Positions 28,281-37,531 of a stretch of 64,000 nt of DNA are shown here, one piece after another. Within the stretch, counting starts at the first letter, position 1. Each line of letters begins with the position of its first letter. The DNA comes from Herbaspirillum frisingense GSF30 (GTDB lineage: Bacteria; Pseudomonadota; Gammaproteobacteria; Burkholderiales; Burkholderiaceae_D): positions 1 through 64,000 of the forward strand of contig NZ_AEEC02000025.1 of NCBI RefSeq assembly GCF_000300975.2, in the 5' to 3' direction. Made by a program: the position numbers and the translations under genes. Below the pieces are notes generated by a model that saw nothing but the letters and a program-made list of their open reading frames with translations, was not told the DNA's origin and ran no database searches.

Positions 28281-28376
28281 CGTGAGTGAGGTGAGGCGGG
28301 CCGGTTTGAGTCAGCGCTGTTGGACAGTCGCCTCAGCTGCAGTGGTCATACTGAGCGACTGACACCCGGCAAGCAG

Positions 28377-28414
28377 AATGGCGCGGGGCTGCCTTGAGCA
28401 GCCACCGCGCCATT
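28377..28414. terminator. Long two-part hairpin after liuE
   Basis: Outer stem AATGGCGCGG/CCGCGCCATT and inner stem GGCTGC/GCAGCC, with a 5-nt loop and one bulged A. It lies between convergent liuE and the 51-aa gene. It lacks a clean T-run, so termination is likely but not certain. Confidence 0.65.
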
Positions 28415-28443
28415 GCTTATTCCTTATTGCGATTGCTCACAGC

Positions 28444-28599
28444 TCACTGCTGACGATAACGACGCAATCCGCGTACCGGCAACTTGTCGGCCTCGATCAG
28501 CGCCTTCTTCAAGGCGCGTTTGTGCAGCACGGCGCCGGCGATCAGTGCGACGGCAGCCAGGACGATGATGAGGACGTTGACCAGATCGAAGTTTTGCAT
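28444..28599 (-). CDS. 51-aa single-pass membrane protein, uncharacterised
   Basis: A 52-codon frame with a strong AGGGGGG ribosome site 4 nt before the ATG. It encodes MQNFDLVNVLIIVLAAVALI, then a short linker and a basic tail rich in Lys/Arg (HKRALKKALIEADKL...RGLRRYRQQ). Residues 7-25 form one transmembrane helix, and the positive C-terminus predicts a cytoplasmic tail. It is too short for most gene callers. Neighbours give no functional clue. Confidence 0.72.
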   Translation of the reverse strand: MQNFDLVNVLIIVLAAVALIAGAVLHKRALKKALIEADKLPVRGLRRYRQQ

Positions 28600-28890
28600 G
28601 ATTCCCCCCTGCGACAATTGACGGCTGATGAAACTCGGGCATGGCCCTTCCGGCTGAGCCGGACCCGCAACACGCCCCCGGTGGCGCCTGCGTGGCCTGT
28701 TTTACGCCAGGCTTGTGGAAAACATAGCACATGGTCGGGATAAGACAGTAAATCATATAAATAATTTCCTGAAATTTCCCATTCGCGCAACAAAAAGCAC
28801 GATCGTTATATTTTTTCGACTTTTATCCTATAATCGTCCGACAAAAGCGGCCTTGTGCCTTGATATAACGACAACCAACGAGAGACGACC
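28600..28890. promoter_or_regulatory. AT-rich promoter region for the nitronate monooxygenase gene
   Basis: 291 nt without a gene. The stretch 28740-28860 is AT-rich against a GC-rich background and holds a perfect TATAAT at 28829-28834, 57 nt before the ATG. The -35 is unclear (TTATAT at 17 nt). The minus-strand promoter of the 51-aa gene probably lies here too. Confidence 0.55.
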
Positions 28891-29865
28891 ATGCCACCAG
28901 CCCCTGCTTACCCCAAAGCATTGCAAGATCTGCGCCTGCCCATCATCTGCTCGCCCATGTTCATCGCCAGTGGTCCCGCGCTGGTAGCGGCCCAGTGCAA
29001 GGCCGGGCTGGTCGGTTCGTTTCCCGCACTCAACGCCCGTCCGGCCGAGCAACTCGATGTCTGGCTGACCCAGCTGCAGGAAGAACTGGCGCAGTGGCAG
29101 GCGCAGCACCCGGAACGCAAGGTCGGTCCGATTGCGGTGAACCAGATCGTGCACCAGTCCAATGACCGTCTGGCCCAGGACGTGGCCACCTGCGTCAAGC
29201 ATCAGGTCCCTATCATCATCTCCAGCCTGCGCGCGCCTCCGCAGGAGATGCTCGATGCCGTGCACAGCTATGGCGGCATCGTGCTGCATGACGTCATTTC
29301 CCTGCGCCATGCCGAAAAGGCGCTGGAAGCCGGAGTCGATGGCCTGATCCTGGTGGCCGCCGGCGCTGGCGGGCATGCCGGGACGCTGTCGCCCTTTGCG
29401 CTGGTGGGCGAGGTGCGCAAGATGTTCAAGGGGCCGCTGGTGCTGTCGGGTGCCATTGCCACGGGCGACGCCGTGCTGGCCGCGCAGGCCATGGGCGCCG
29501 ACTTCGCCTACATGGGATCGCGCTGGCTGGCCACGCGCGAATCGAATGTCGATGAGGCCTATCGCCAGGCCATCGTCGACTCCTCCGCGGCCGATGTGGT
29601 GTACACCAACCTCTTCACGGGGGTGCACGGCAACTATCTGAAGAAGTCCATCGTCAACGCCGGGCTGGACCCGGACAAGCTGCCCGAGGCCGACAAGACC
29701 AAGATGAACTTCGGCTCCGGCGGCGGCAGCAAGGCCAAGGCCTGGCGCGATATCTGGGGCGCTGGCCAGGGCGTGGGGCTGATGGACGACGTGCCTGGTG
29801 TGGCCGAGATGGTGGATCGGCTGGAGGCCGAATATCACGCCGCACGTACGCGACTGGCGCTGTAA
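28891..29865 (+). CDS. Nitronate monooxygenase (2-nitropropane dioxygenase family)
   Basis: 324 aa FMN TIM-barrel enzyme that oxidises nitronates such as propionate 3-nitronate to carbonyls and nitrite. PIICSPMFIAS at the N-terminus, VAAGAGGHAGTLSPFAL (phosphate/FMN loop with the His), and GADFAYMGSRWLAT are family motifs. It has its own promoter and terminator, so it is monocistronic. Related enoyl reductases share the fold, but the GAGGHAG motif favours NMO. Confidence 0.88.
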   Translation: MPPAPAYPKALQDLRLPIICSPMFIASGPALVAAQCKAGLVGSFPALNARPAEQLDVWLTQLQEELAQWQAQHPERKVGPIAVNQIVHQSNDRLAQDVATCVKHQVPIIISSLRAPPQEMLDAVHSYGGIVLHDVISLRHAEKALEAGVDGLILVAAGAGGHAGTLSPFALVGEVRKMFKGPLVLSGAIATGDAVLAAQAMGADFAYMGSRWLATRESNVDEAYRQAIVDSSAADVVYTNLFTGVHGNYLKKSIVNAGLDPDKLPEADKTKMNFGSGGGSKAKAWRDIWGAGQGVGLMDDVPGVAEMVDRLEAEYHAARTRLAL

Positions 29866-29898
29866 GAACCTGCAACGCGACGTCGCGGTGGTTCAGGA

Positions 29899-29936
29899 CA
29901 AGGCGGATGGGTGACCCCATCCGCCTTTCCCTTTTT
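29899..29936 (+). terminator. Terminator after the nitronate monooxygenase gene
   Basis: AGGCGGATGGG and CCCATCCGCCT form a perfect 11-bp stem with a 4-nt loop, followed by TTCCCTTTTT. Confidence 0.9.
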
Positions 29937-30230
29937 GTGCAAGCCTGCACCAGCGCGGGGGAACACGCCCAGTCCTGGCGCATCCAACGGACGAGTCCAT
30001 CGCCCCGCCGCGCCCTTGCGGCGCGGCCTGTACGAATCCTCTGTCGGACAAATTCCTATTTTGCATCCTGCCTTGTAACTGGCGGCACTTCTTGTGCGAG
30101 GCCCGGTCGTATTTGTTCGCTTCGTGCATGCGCAAGGTAGCCGATGAGCTTGTGAGCCACTGTACTCAAGCTCCTCGGCGCCGGCCCTGCGGCAAAAGAA
30201 GAGTCAACCATTTGATGCGAGGACCCCAAC
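29937..30230. other. Non-coding stretch before the 89-aa gene
   Basis: No gene is supported. A perfect 8-bp GC hairpin (GCCGCGCC/GGCGCGGC, 30007-30027) lies in its first third. The stretch 30040-30130 is less GC-rich and probably holds the promoter of the next gene, without a clear consensus. Confidence 0.4.
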
Positions 30231-30500
30231 ATGACCAGCTTCCTGAGAACCAGAAAAGATCGTCATCCCAAACACGACAAACCCCGACTGCCCCATGAGC
30301 AGGACCAGAATGCAGACCGTCAGGACCCGGCGCGTAGCGGCCATGCGGTAGACCGCCCGAAAATCCGCCAGGCCTACGACGATATCCGCAAGGGCCAGGT
30401 CGATACTGACCTGCGCGGCACCGGCGGTCTGGACGAAGTCAACAAGGGTGCGGGCAGCCGGGCAGCCGGCGCTCCGCGCAAGGAGCTCGACGAAGGTTGA
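30231..30500 (+). CDS. Hypothetical hydrophilic 89-aa protein
   Basis: A small, highly charged frame with no hydrophobic segment or signal, rich in Asp/Arg/Gln/Gly, probably disordered. A central block (RPKIRQAYDDIRKGQVDTDL) is amphipathic. GAGG precedes the ATG by 8 nt. I do not recognise the family. It could be a stress-related small protein; coding status is likely but not proven. Confidence 0.55.
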   Translation: MTSFLRTRKDRHPKHDKPRLPHEQDQNADRQDPARSGHAVDRPKIRQAYDDIRKGQVDTDLRGTGGLDEVNKGAGSRAAGAPRKELDEG

Positions 30501-30562
30501 GCAGTCCCGAGACCCAGAAGGCACCAGGAAAAGCAGGCGGGACGAAGTGCGGGCGCAATACC

Positions 30563-30589
30563 CGCATCCCGCGCATCTCGCGCATCCGG
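30563..30589. repeat. Three 9-bp tandem repeats
   Basis: CGCATCCCG, CGCATCTCG and CGCATCCGG follow each other in the gap between the 89-aa gene and the convergent hydrolase gene. Confidence 0.6.
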
Positions 30590-30626
30590 GCGGGAGCGGG
30601 ATTTCGGGACTTGGGGACTTAAGGAC

Positions 30627-31322
30627 CTACAGACCCGAACGCGTAATCCAGTCCGAGAGAATGGCAAACAATTCCTGCGGCTTTTCCATCGGCGTCATGT
30701 GGCCGCTATCGCCGATGATTTCCAGGCGCGATTGCGGTATCCGTCGCGCCATCTCTTCCGATTCCTCCACGCTGCGCAACTTGTCTTCGTCACTGCTGAC
30801 GATGAGGACCGGGCACTGCAACTGTTGCAGTTCTTCCGCATTGCTGTCACGCAGGGTCTGCAGCTGGCGCAGGAAGACTTCCTTGCCGTTGGCCAGTGCC
30901 ATCGCCTGCAGCCGGTCCAGCAACGTGCGATCGGTGCTCCGTGCCGGATGCAGGGACGACGCCAGCGCCCGCGAGGTCAGCCCCTTGAAGGGCGTACGCC
31001 GGGCCATGTCGAGCTGGGCCAGCGTGCCCTGCGATTCTCGCTCGGTCTGCGGGCGTGAAGAGGTATTGAGCAGCCCCAACCCCAGCACACGCTCAGGCGC
31101 CTTCAGGGCAATTGCCTGGGCCACGAAGCCGCCCATGGAAAACCCCAGCAGCACGAAGCGCTCCGGCGCCTGACGCAGGACCGCATCGGCCATGGCCTGG
31201 ATGCCGATATCCTGGCCGAGGTCGCCAAAGGTCAGGGACCCCAGCGTGGCGAGATCGTCCCGCATGTCGTCCCACAGGTGTTCATTGAGCATGAAGCCCG
31301 GCAGCAGGACCAGGTTGCGCAT
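30627..31322 (-). CDS. Alpha/beta-hydrolase
   Basis: 231 aa. Nucleophile elbow GFSMGG with Ser62, acid in SSDEDKL, and the catalytic His in GDSGHMTP; oxyanion region LLPGF at the N-terminus. Resembles small esterases of the RutD/BioH/MenH type; the substrate is unknown. I start at ATG 31322, since the 36 upstream codons overlap the MFS gene's end. It lies 59 nt downstream of an MFS gene on the same strand, so they may be one transcript. Confidence 0.85.
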   Translation of the reverse strand: MRNLVLLPGFMLNEHLWDDMRDDLATLGSLTFGDLGQDIGIQAMADAVLRQAPERFVLLGFSMGGFVAQAIALKAPERVLGLGLLNTSSRPQTERESQGTLAQLDMARRTPFKGLTSRALASSLHPARSTDRTLLDRLQAMALANGKEVFLRQLQTLRDSNAEELQQLQCPVLIVSSDEDKLRSVEESEEMARRIPQSRLEIIGDSGHMTPMEKPQELFAILSDWITRSGL

Positions 31323-31381
31323 CGTGATATTCCTTGCATCCGTTGTTTCAAGAGAGGCGCTATTGTAGGCGCCCGCGCCAT

Positions 31382-32542
31382 CTACTGCAGCCACAGCGCG
31401 CGTCGGCTGGAGCCGGCCATGGCCAGGCACAGCACGCCCAGCAGCGCCAGCGCCGCCTGCAGACCCCAGCCATGCGCCAGGAAGCCGAACACCGGCGGTC
31501 CGATCAGGCTGCCGCTGTAGCCCAGCGTGGCCACCGCTGCCAGTGCCGTCGATCCATGTCGGCCAGCGGCACTGAAGACGAAGGGAAACACCGCCGCCAC
31601 GCCGGTGCCGGCAATGGCAAACCCCAGGATGGCCACGGCCATGCCGGGCGCGACCACCGCCAGCGCGATGCCGGCGCTGGCGACCAGGGTGCCGATCCAG
31701 ACCACGCGGCGTGCGTCGTAACGGGCCTTGAGACTGTCACCGACCATGCGCATGATCAGCATCATGCCGGCGAAGGCGGCATAGGCCAGCGGCGTGCTGC
31801 CATCGCTGGCGCCGATGTGGTCCTTCATGTAGATGCCACTCCAGTCGGCCACCGAACCCTCGACGATGGCCCCGCAAAAGGCGATCACCCCCAGCACCAC
31901 CAGATGGCCATGCGGTACCGCGAAGAGTTTGCGCTGCGGATCATGTTCCGGGCGGTCGTCGGGCAGGGCCACATAGGCCGCGTACAGGGGATAGAGGAAC
32001 AGCGCCGCCACCAGCAGGAAATGCCACACCGGTGCGATGCCCAGCCCCGCCACCGCACTGGCGACCAGCGCGCCCGAGAAGGTACCCACGCAGAACCAGC
32101 CGTGCAGCATCGACATGATGGGCCGCCCGGCATCGCGTTCGGCCTGCGCACCCAGCGCGTTGATGGCGACGTCGAAGCAACTGGAGGCTGCGCCGTACAG
32201 GGTGCAGATCAGCATCAGGCTCGCCAGCCCCGGCGCCAGACCCAGCAGCGGCAGCGACACCAGCAACGCCAGGCCGGCGTAGAGGGTGCTGTGGCGCGCG
32301 CCATAGTGCCCGGTGATCCAGGCCGCCAGGGGGAACGAACCGACCGCGCCGATCCCGCCGCACAACAGCACCAGCGCCAGCGTGGCCGCGTCCAGCTGCA
32401 GATGGTCCCGGATGGCGGGAATGCGTGCGGCCCAGGTGGCAAAGACGATTCCCAGCAGCAGGAAAAACAGGGGAATGGCAAACTTGCGCCAGATCAGGCG
32501 CGAGGGAGAAGCAGGACGAGAAGGGGACGGCTTGGTTGTCAT
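31382..32542 (-). CDS. MFS transporter
   Basis: 386 aa, about 12 hydrophobic segments. ATWAARIPAIRDHL at TM1 and the overall layout resemble the YbjJ/fucose-permease-like MFS group. Substrate unknown. The N-terminal 20 residues are basic and Ser/Pro-rich. Divergent from the HD-GYP gene. Confidence 0.82.
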   Translation of the reverse strand: MTTKPSPSRPASPSRLIWRKFAIPLFFLLLGIVFATWAARIPAIRDHLQLDAATLALVLLCGGIGAVGSFPLAAWITGHYGARHSTLYAGLALLVSLPLLGLAPGLASLMLICTLYGAASSCFDVAINALGAQAERDAGRPIMSMLHGWFCVGTFSGALVASAVAGLGIAPVWHFLLVAALFLYPLYAAYVALPDDRPEHDPQRKLFAVPHGHLVVLGVIAFCGAIVEGSVADWSGIYMKDHIGASDGSTPLAYAAFAGMMLIMRMVGDSLKARYDARRVVWIGTLVASAGIALAVVAPGMAVAILGFAIAGTGVAAVFPFVFSAAGRHGSTALAAVATLGYSGSLIGPPVFGFLAHGWGLQAALALLGVLCLAMAGSSRRALWLQ

Positions 32543-32809
32543 CGATAAGTCAGGAATGTAAACTGCGCAAAAATCATTTCTTTCCTGAAATGAGTTTCAG
32601 TATTGCAAACCGCTATTATCCGACAACCGGGAAAGCGCATCGTCATGCGCTGTCGGACACCGCGGTGCAGGGCCACCCCAGGGTGGCCAATCAGAAGCCA
32701 ACGAACCTGCCAGCTTGCAAGAAGGGCGCATGCCGCCTTGCAGATCACGGATCGAACCGCACTCTGAGCGACCGACGCTGCCAGCGGCTGCAATCTCGCA
32801 GGGACAGGA

Positions 32810-33409
32810 ATGCCAGTTTCAGAACCGAACAAGATCTATCAGGAAGTCATCGATGCATTGATCGCCATGCATCGGCTCACTGACGGCTATACGCCCAATC
32901 ACGAGGACCAGACCGCCGAGCTGGCGGTGATGATCGGGCGGCATCTGCGCCTGCCCGCCGAGCGCATCGACGTGCTGCACATGGCGGCCCAGGTGCATGA
33001 CATCGGCAAGGCCAGGATACCGCTGGAACTGCTCACCAAGCCGGGCCGCATCACGGCCGACGAATATGGCGTACTCAAGACCCACGTGCAATTCGGCTAC
33101 GAGATGCTCAACAAGATCAGCTTCCCCTTCAACCTGGCCGAGATCGTCTGGTGCCACCATGAATACCTCGACGGCAGCGGCTATCCGCGTGGCATCAGCG
33201 GCGACGCCCTGCCCTTCGAATCGCGCATCCTGACCGTTGCCGACATCGTCGAATCGATGTCGGCCGACCGCCCCTACCGCAAGTCGCTGGGCATGGCCGT
33301 GGCACTGGAAGAAATCCAGCGCCAACGCGGCAGCCGCCTGGACCCGGTGGTGGTGGATGCCTGTCTGCATGTGGTCCAGGAACACAACTGGCGCCCCATC
33401 GCCAACTGA
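32810..33409 (+). CDS. Stand-alone HD-GYP domain protein, probable c-di-GMP phosphodiesterase
   Basis: 199 aa consisting almost only of an HD-GYP domain. Metal and catalytic motifs are complete: the first His in PNHEDQTAELA, VHDIGK (the HD pair), a further His in THVQFGYEML, HHEYLDGSGYPRG (GYP loop) and VADIVESMSADRPYR. The family cleaves c-di-GMP to pGpG or GMP. There is no sensory or receiver domain, so its control must be transcriptional or by partner proteins. Confidence 0.88.
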   Translation: MPVSEPNKIYQEVIDALIAMHRLTDGYTPNHEDQTAELAVMIGRHLRLPAERIDVLHMAAQVHDIGKARIPLELLTKPGRITADEYGVLKTHVQFGYEMLNKISFPFNLAEIVWCHHEYLDGSGYPRGISGDALPFESRILTVADIVESMSADRPYRKSLGMAVALEEIQRQRGSRLDPVVVDACLHVVQEHNWRPIAN

Positions 33410-33505
33410 GCCAACGCCTCCGCCCACCTCAGCGCATACCTGCATACCTCCCTGCTGCATCGGCTACACTGGGCACCATAACAAGACCGCCCGGAGACGC
33501 CCCCC

Positions 33506-34714
33506 ATGACCAGCCAAGCTGCGCATGCGCCCTCGCCCTTCATCCTGCGCCACCCCATCCTGACCGCCCTGGCCCTGTCGCTTGGCACCGCCGTGGCACT
33601 GGGCCTGGCGCGCTTTTCCTACGCCCTGCTGCTGGCGCCGATGCGCGCCGACCTCGGCTGGCCTTATCTGGTGGCCGGCGGCATGAATACCGGCAATGCC
33701 CTGGGCTACCTGCTGGGGGCACTGCTGACACCCATGCTGATGCGCCGCTACCAGGCGCATCGGGTGCTCATCGCGGGTGCCTTCGGAACGGCGCTGCTGT
33801 CCTTCCTGCCGGCCCTGACCACGGACACGCTGCTGCAACTGCTGCTGCGGATGGTCACCGGCGTGACCAGTGCGCTCATCTTCGTCTCGGGGGGATTGCT
33901 GGTCAGCCGCCTGGCGGCGCTGCATGCACAACGTGCGGGCCTGCTGCTGGGGCTCTACTACGGTGGCACCGGCATCGGTATCGTCGCCGCCTCATTGCTG
34001 GTGCCGCCCGTGATGGACGCCGCCCTGGCGCAGGGCGCGGCCCATCCCTGGCAATGGGCGTGGATACTGCTGGGCCTGCTGGCACTGGTGGCCAGCATCG
34101 TCATGGCATTGCCGGCAGCACTGATGCCGACCAGCCCGGCGCAGGCGGCCGGAACCCGTCGTTGGCGAGCGCGCTCCCTGCAGTATGGGCTGGTCGGCTA
34201 TCTCTTTTTCGGGCTGGGCTATATCGGCTACATGACCTTCGTGATCGCCCTGCTCAAGGAAGAAGGCATGGCACCGGCGCGCATCACGCTCTTCTTTGCG
34301 CTGCTGGGCGCGGCCACCTTTGCCTCTTCGCGCATCTGGGCGCGCATGCTGGACCGCTTCCGTGGCGGGCAGTCGCTGGCCATCCTCAACGGCCTGCTGT
34401 GTGTGGCCACGCTGCTGCCGGCCACGACGAACGCGACGGTGGCAGTGTTCGCCTCCGGCCTGCTCTTCGGGGGATGTTTTCTCTCTGCGGTGGCCTCGAC
34501 CACGGCCATGGTGCGCCACAACCTGCCACCCTCGGACTGGCCGGCCGGCATCAGCGCCTTCACCATCGTCTTCGCGGTCGGGCAGATCATCGGTCCGTCC
34601 ATCGTCGGCTGGATCGCCGATGGTGCCGGCGGGCTGCAACGCGGACTGGTGTTTTCCGCCCTGATGCTGCTGGCCGGGTCCCTGGTGGCATGGCGCCAGC
34701 GGCCGCTCAGCTAA
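33506..34714 (+). CDS. YbfB/YjiJ-family MFS transporter
   Basis: 402 aa with about 12 transmembrane segments. The TM1 signature GTAVALGLARFSYALLLAPM and the GNALGYLLGALL segment are typical of the YbfB/YjiJ group. Substrate unknown. It is 96 nt after the HD-GYP gene and convergent with hisC across a strong hairpin. Confidence 0.85.
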   Translation: MTSQAAHAPSPFILRHPILTALALSLGTAVALGLARFSYALLLAPMRADLGWPYLVAGGMNTGNALGYLLGALLTPMLMRRYQAHRVLIAGAFGTALLSFLPALTTDTLLQLLLRMVTGVTSALIFVSGGLLVSRLAALHAQRAGLLLGLYYGGTGIGIVAASLLVPPVMDAALAQGAAHPWQWAWILLGLLALVASIVMALPAALMPTSPAQAAGTRRWRARSLQYGLVGYLFFGLGYIGYMTFVIALLKEEGMAPARITLFFALLGAATFASSRIWARMLDRFRGGQSLAILNGLLCVATLLPATTNATVAVFASGLLFGGCFLSAVASTTAMVRHNLPPSDWPAGISAFTIVFAVGQIIGPSIVGWIADGAGGLQRGLVFSALMLLAGSLVAWRQRPLS

Positions 34715-34719
34715 GGCTT

Positions 34720-34746
34720 GGGAACGGCGGACGGGCCGCCGTTCCC
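34720..34746. terminator. Bidirectional terminator-like hairpin between MFS gene and hisC
   Basis: GGGAACGGCGG and CCGCCGTTCCC form a perfect 11-bp stem with a 5-nt loop between convergent genes, but without a T-run. Confidence 0.65.
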
Positions 34747-34754
34747 CGTCGGAC

Positions 34755-35837
34755 TTACTGTTGGCCCAGATGGCGCCCCAGTGCCTCCACCAGCGTGGCG
34801 CAATCCGCATCGGTACCGATGGTGATGCGCAGGAACTGCTTGATGCGCTCGGTCTTGAAGTGACGCACGATGATGCCGTCGCTGCGCAGCGCCGCCGCCA
34901 GGGCGGCCGCGTCATGTTGCGGATGACGCGCGAAGACGAAGTTGGCTGCCGACGGCAGGACCTGGAAGCCCAGGCCTTCCAGCTGCGCCACCAGGGCGGT
35001 GCGGCTGGCGATGACCATGCCGCAGGTCTTCTGGAAGTAGTCCTCGTCTTCGATGGCGGCGGTGGCGCCGGCAATCGCCGGGCGATCCAGCGGATAGGAG
35101 TTGAAGCTGTTCTTGACACGCTCCAGTGCATCGATCAGGTCGGCGTGGCCGATGGCAAAACCGACCCGCATGCCGGCCAGCGCGCGCGACTTGGAGAAGG
35201 TCTGTACCACCAGCAGGTTGGGATAGCGCTGCACCAGCGGGATGGCGCTCTGGCCGCCGAAATCGATATAGGCCTCATCGACCACCACCACCCGCTCCGG
35301 ATTGCCCTGCAGGATGCGCTCGATCTGGTCCAGTCCCAGCAGGCAGCCGGTGGGCGCGTTCGGGTTGGGGAAGATGATGCCGCCGATGGCCTCGCCCTGG
35401 CCGATGTAGTCGTCGGCGCGCAGCGTGAAATCCTCGGCCAGCGGCACGGCGCGATACTCGACCTGGTACAGGCCGGCATAGGTCGGATAGAAGCTGTAGG
35501 TGATGTCCGGGAACAGGATGGGCTTGCCATGCTGCAGCAGGGCCTGGAAGGCATGCGCCAGCACTTCGTCGGAGCCGTTGCCCACGAACACCTCGCGCGC
35601 GCTGATGCCGTCGGCGGCATGGCGGCGGGCGATGGCCAGCTTGAGCGGCTCGGCATCCGGATTGGGATACAGGCGCAGGCTGTCGCTGACTTCGCGGGCG
35701 ATGGCCTGTAGCGCCAGCGGCGACGGGCCATACGGGCTCTCGTTGGTATTGAGCTTGACCAGACGCGCGATCTTGGGTTGTTCGCCGGGGGTGTAGGGCG
35801 TCAGGCGGCTGACGATGGGGCTCCAGAACTTGCTCAT
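34755..35837 (-). CDS. hisC: Histidinol-phosphate aminotransferase
   Basis: 360 aa class II PLP aminotransferase of histidine synthesis. [12 protein letters not shown] at the N-terminus, [27 protein letters not shown], and the Schiff-base lysine K216 in [20 protein letters not shown] 35837 gives family length ([15 protein letters not shown]). It is isolated from other his genes, so it may be a second copy with broader aromatic specificity. Confidence 0.93.
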   Translation of the reverse strand: MSKFWSPIVSRLTPYTPGEQPKIARLVKLNTNESPYGPSPLALQAIAREVSDSLRLYPNPDAEPLKLAIARRHAADGISAREVFVGNGSDEVLAHAFQALLQHGKPILFPDITYSFYPTYAGLYQVEYRAVPLAEDFTLRADDYIGQGEAIGGIIFPNPNAPTGCLLGLDQIERILQGNPERVVVVDEAYIDFGGQSAIPLVQRYPNLLVVQTFSKSRALAGMRVGFAIGHADLIDALERVKNSFNSYPLDRPAIAGATAAIEDEDYFQKTCGMVIASRTALVAQLEGLGFQVLPSAANFVFARHPQHDAAALAAALRSDGIIVRHFKTERIKQFLRITIGTDADCATLVEALGRHLGQQ

Positions 35838-35930
35838 GAGAAATCGGCCCGCAGCGGGCCACACAGAATTGAGGGAAAGCGCAGATGGTAGCAAACTTGC
35901 CGCCGGGCGGCGGACTGCACCTCGGAAATC

Positions 35931-36593
35931 TCAGAAATAGGGCCGGTAGCGCGGCTTGCGCGCCTCGTCCCGGCGCGCCGGTGCGACCTGCACGGGCGTG
36001 CTGCTGAGCAGAGAGATGGCGCGGCGGGCAATCTCCGGCGGCAGCCCGATGGCTTCCTGGCACGCCCGCTGCAGCGCCGCCAGCGAGGCAAATCCGGCCG
36101 CCGCAGGCGGTGCGCCGGCATCTTCCATGCGCGCCAGCCCGGCCAGGACCCAGGCCACGCGCTGCTCGCGCACCAGGCTGCGCAGCGACTCCCCTTCGGC
36201 AAAGAGCAACGCGCGCAAGCGCGCCGGGCTCATCTGCCAGTCACGGGCAATGCCCTCGGCGCGCCAGTCGGCCGCAGGTTGCGCGAAGATCGCGGCGGCC
36301 AGGCGACGTGCATGGGGCTTGCTGGCATCGGCCGCGCTTTCCATGTCGGCCGGGGATTGCGTCTCCAGCGCCAACGACCAGACGGCCGGACGCATGCCCT
36401 GCGCCGCCATGCGCGGGTGGGCCAGGCAGGAGAAGCGCACGAAGGACGGGACGGTGAAGCTCTCGCCCTCCCTCAGTTCGATGGTGACATTGCCGCTCCT
36501 GAGCGTGGCTGCGCCCTTCCACACCCGCACCCGCGCCGGCGCGGCGAAACGTAGTTCGCGCAATTGCAGGTGATGATGGGTGACGATGGCCAT
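35931..36593 (-). CDS. AraC-type regulator with degenerate DNA-binding half
   Basis: 220 aa. An N-terminal cupin-like domain (about 1-80: VRVWKGAATLRSGNVTIELR) is followed by a helical region that reads like an AraC double helix-turn-helix: IARDWQMSPARLRALLF as the first HTH and FASLAALQRACQEAIGLPP at the second-HTH position, where the usual GFSS.SHFSR.FK pattern is only loosely kept. Ligand and targets are unknown. Confidence 0.6.
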   Translation of the reverse strand: MAIVTHHHLQLRELRFAAPARVRVWKGAATLRSGNVTIELREGESFTVPSFVRFSCLAHPRMAAQGMRPAVWSLALETQSPADMESAADASKPHARRLAAAIFAQPAADWRAEGIARDWQMSPARLRALLFAEGESLRSLVREQRVAWVLAGLARMEDAGAPPAAAGFASLAALQRACQEAIGLPPEIARRAISLLSSTPVQVAPARRDEARKPRYRPYF

Positions 36594-36676
36594 GGGAATT
36601 CAGTTCCGGGAAGGTCGACTGATGGTATGCCAGGCCTGGCCGCCAGACTGTCGTTGCGGTGACAGGCTGCGCCGCC

Positions 36677-37363
36677 TCATAGCGAGGCCATGCCGAAGGC
36701 GCGCAGGCCATCGAGGTCGACCACGCGGATGCTCTGGTAGGAAATCTCCACCAGTCCCAGTTCTGCCAGGTGGCGCATGGCCTGGTTCACGCGCTGGCGC
36801 GACAGACCGGTCAGGAGGCCGATCTCTTCCTGCGACAGTTCCAGCACCTTGGAGGTACGCGGGTACAACATGGGATGGAACAGTTGCGCAATCGCCTGTG
36901 CCACGCGGGCATCCACATCCAGCAGACGCTCGTTCTGCACGGTGGCGATGAACTGGCCCATGCGTTCGTTGAGCTGGCCGATCACGAAGGCATTGAAGGG
37001 CAGGCTCTCGGCCATCAGGCGATGGAAGGTATCGGCCGGCACCAGCAGGATCTGCGAGGCGCGGATGGCGATGACGTCATAGCGGCGCGGCTCGCGCTTG
37101 ATCACGCTGCCCTCGCCACACCACCCGCCCTCGGGCACACCCGACAGCGTGCTGCTGCGGCCGTCGATGTTGTAGACCGCCAGCTTGATGAGGCCCTCAT
37201 GCACGCCGATCCAGTAATCGGAGCGCTCGCCCCGCCGGGCCACGAAGGCATCGGCGGCAAAGCGCGACAATTGCGTGGTCGCGGCCGCCAGCGCACGATG
37301 GTCGGCCGACAGGGCGGCGAACCAGTCGTATTGCTGCAGAAGCTGCGCCATCTTGCTGCTCAT
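36677..37363 (-). CDS. Crp/Fnr-family transcriptional regulator
   Basis: 228 aa. Cyclic-nucleotide-binding-like beta roll (about 15-125) and a C-terminal winged helix with LSQEEIGLLTGLSRQRVNQAM as the recognition region. No Fnr-type cysteine cluster is present. Start at ATG 37363 (MSSKMAQLLQQY). It is divergent from the acyl-CoA ligase gene, with a dyad in the 168-nt gap, so it probably regulates that gene. Confidence 0.86.
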   Translation of the reverse strand: MSSKMAQLLQQYDWFAALSADHRALAAATTQLSRFAADAFVARRGERSDYWIGVHEGLIKLAVYNIDGRSSTLSGVPEGGWCGEGSVIKREPRRYDVIAIRASQILLVPADTFHRLMAESLPFNAFVIGQLNERMGQFIATVQNERLLDVDARVAQAIAQLFHPMLYPRTSKVLELSQEEIGLLTGLSRQRVNQAMRHLAELGLVEISYQSIRVVDLDGLRAFGMASL

Positions 37364-37413
37364 CAGGGGGCTTGGGGAAGGAGGAAAACGCTGAACATTG
37401 TCGCATGTCAGCC

Positions 37414-37431
37414 TTGTCGTCGTGATGACAA
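37414..37431. promoter_or_regulatory. 18-bp dyad in the Crp/Fnr-acyl-CoA ligase divergent region
   Basis: TTGTCGTC-GT-GATGACAA has 7 of 8 arm positions complementary. It resembles a Crp/Fnr-type dyad and lies about 50 nt from the regulator start and 100 nt from the ligase start. Confidence 0.55.
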
Positions 37432-37531
37432 AGCGCAAGACCGCTTCGATGCTACCCTTGCAAATTGATGCGCGGCCGATAAAAAATGCACAAGCGCGCC
37501 GCCCCACCATCCCCGCCGCTAGGAGACAGAC

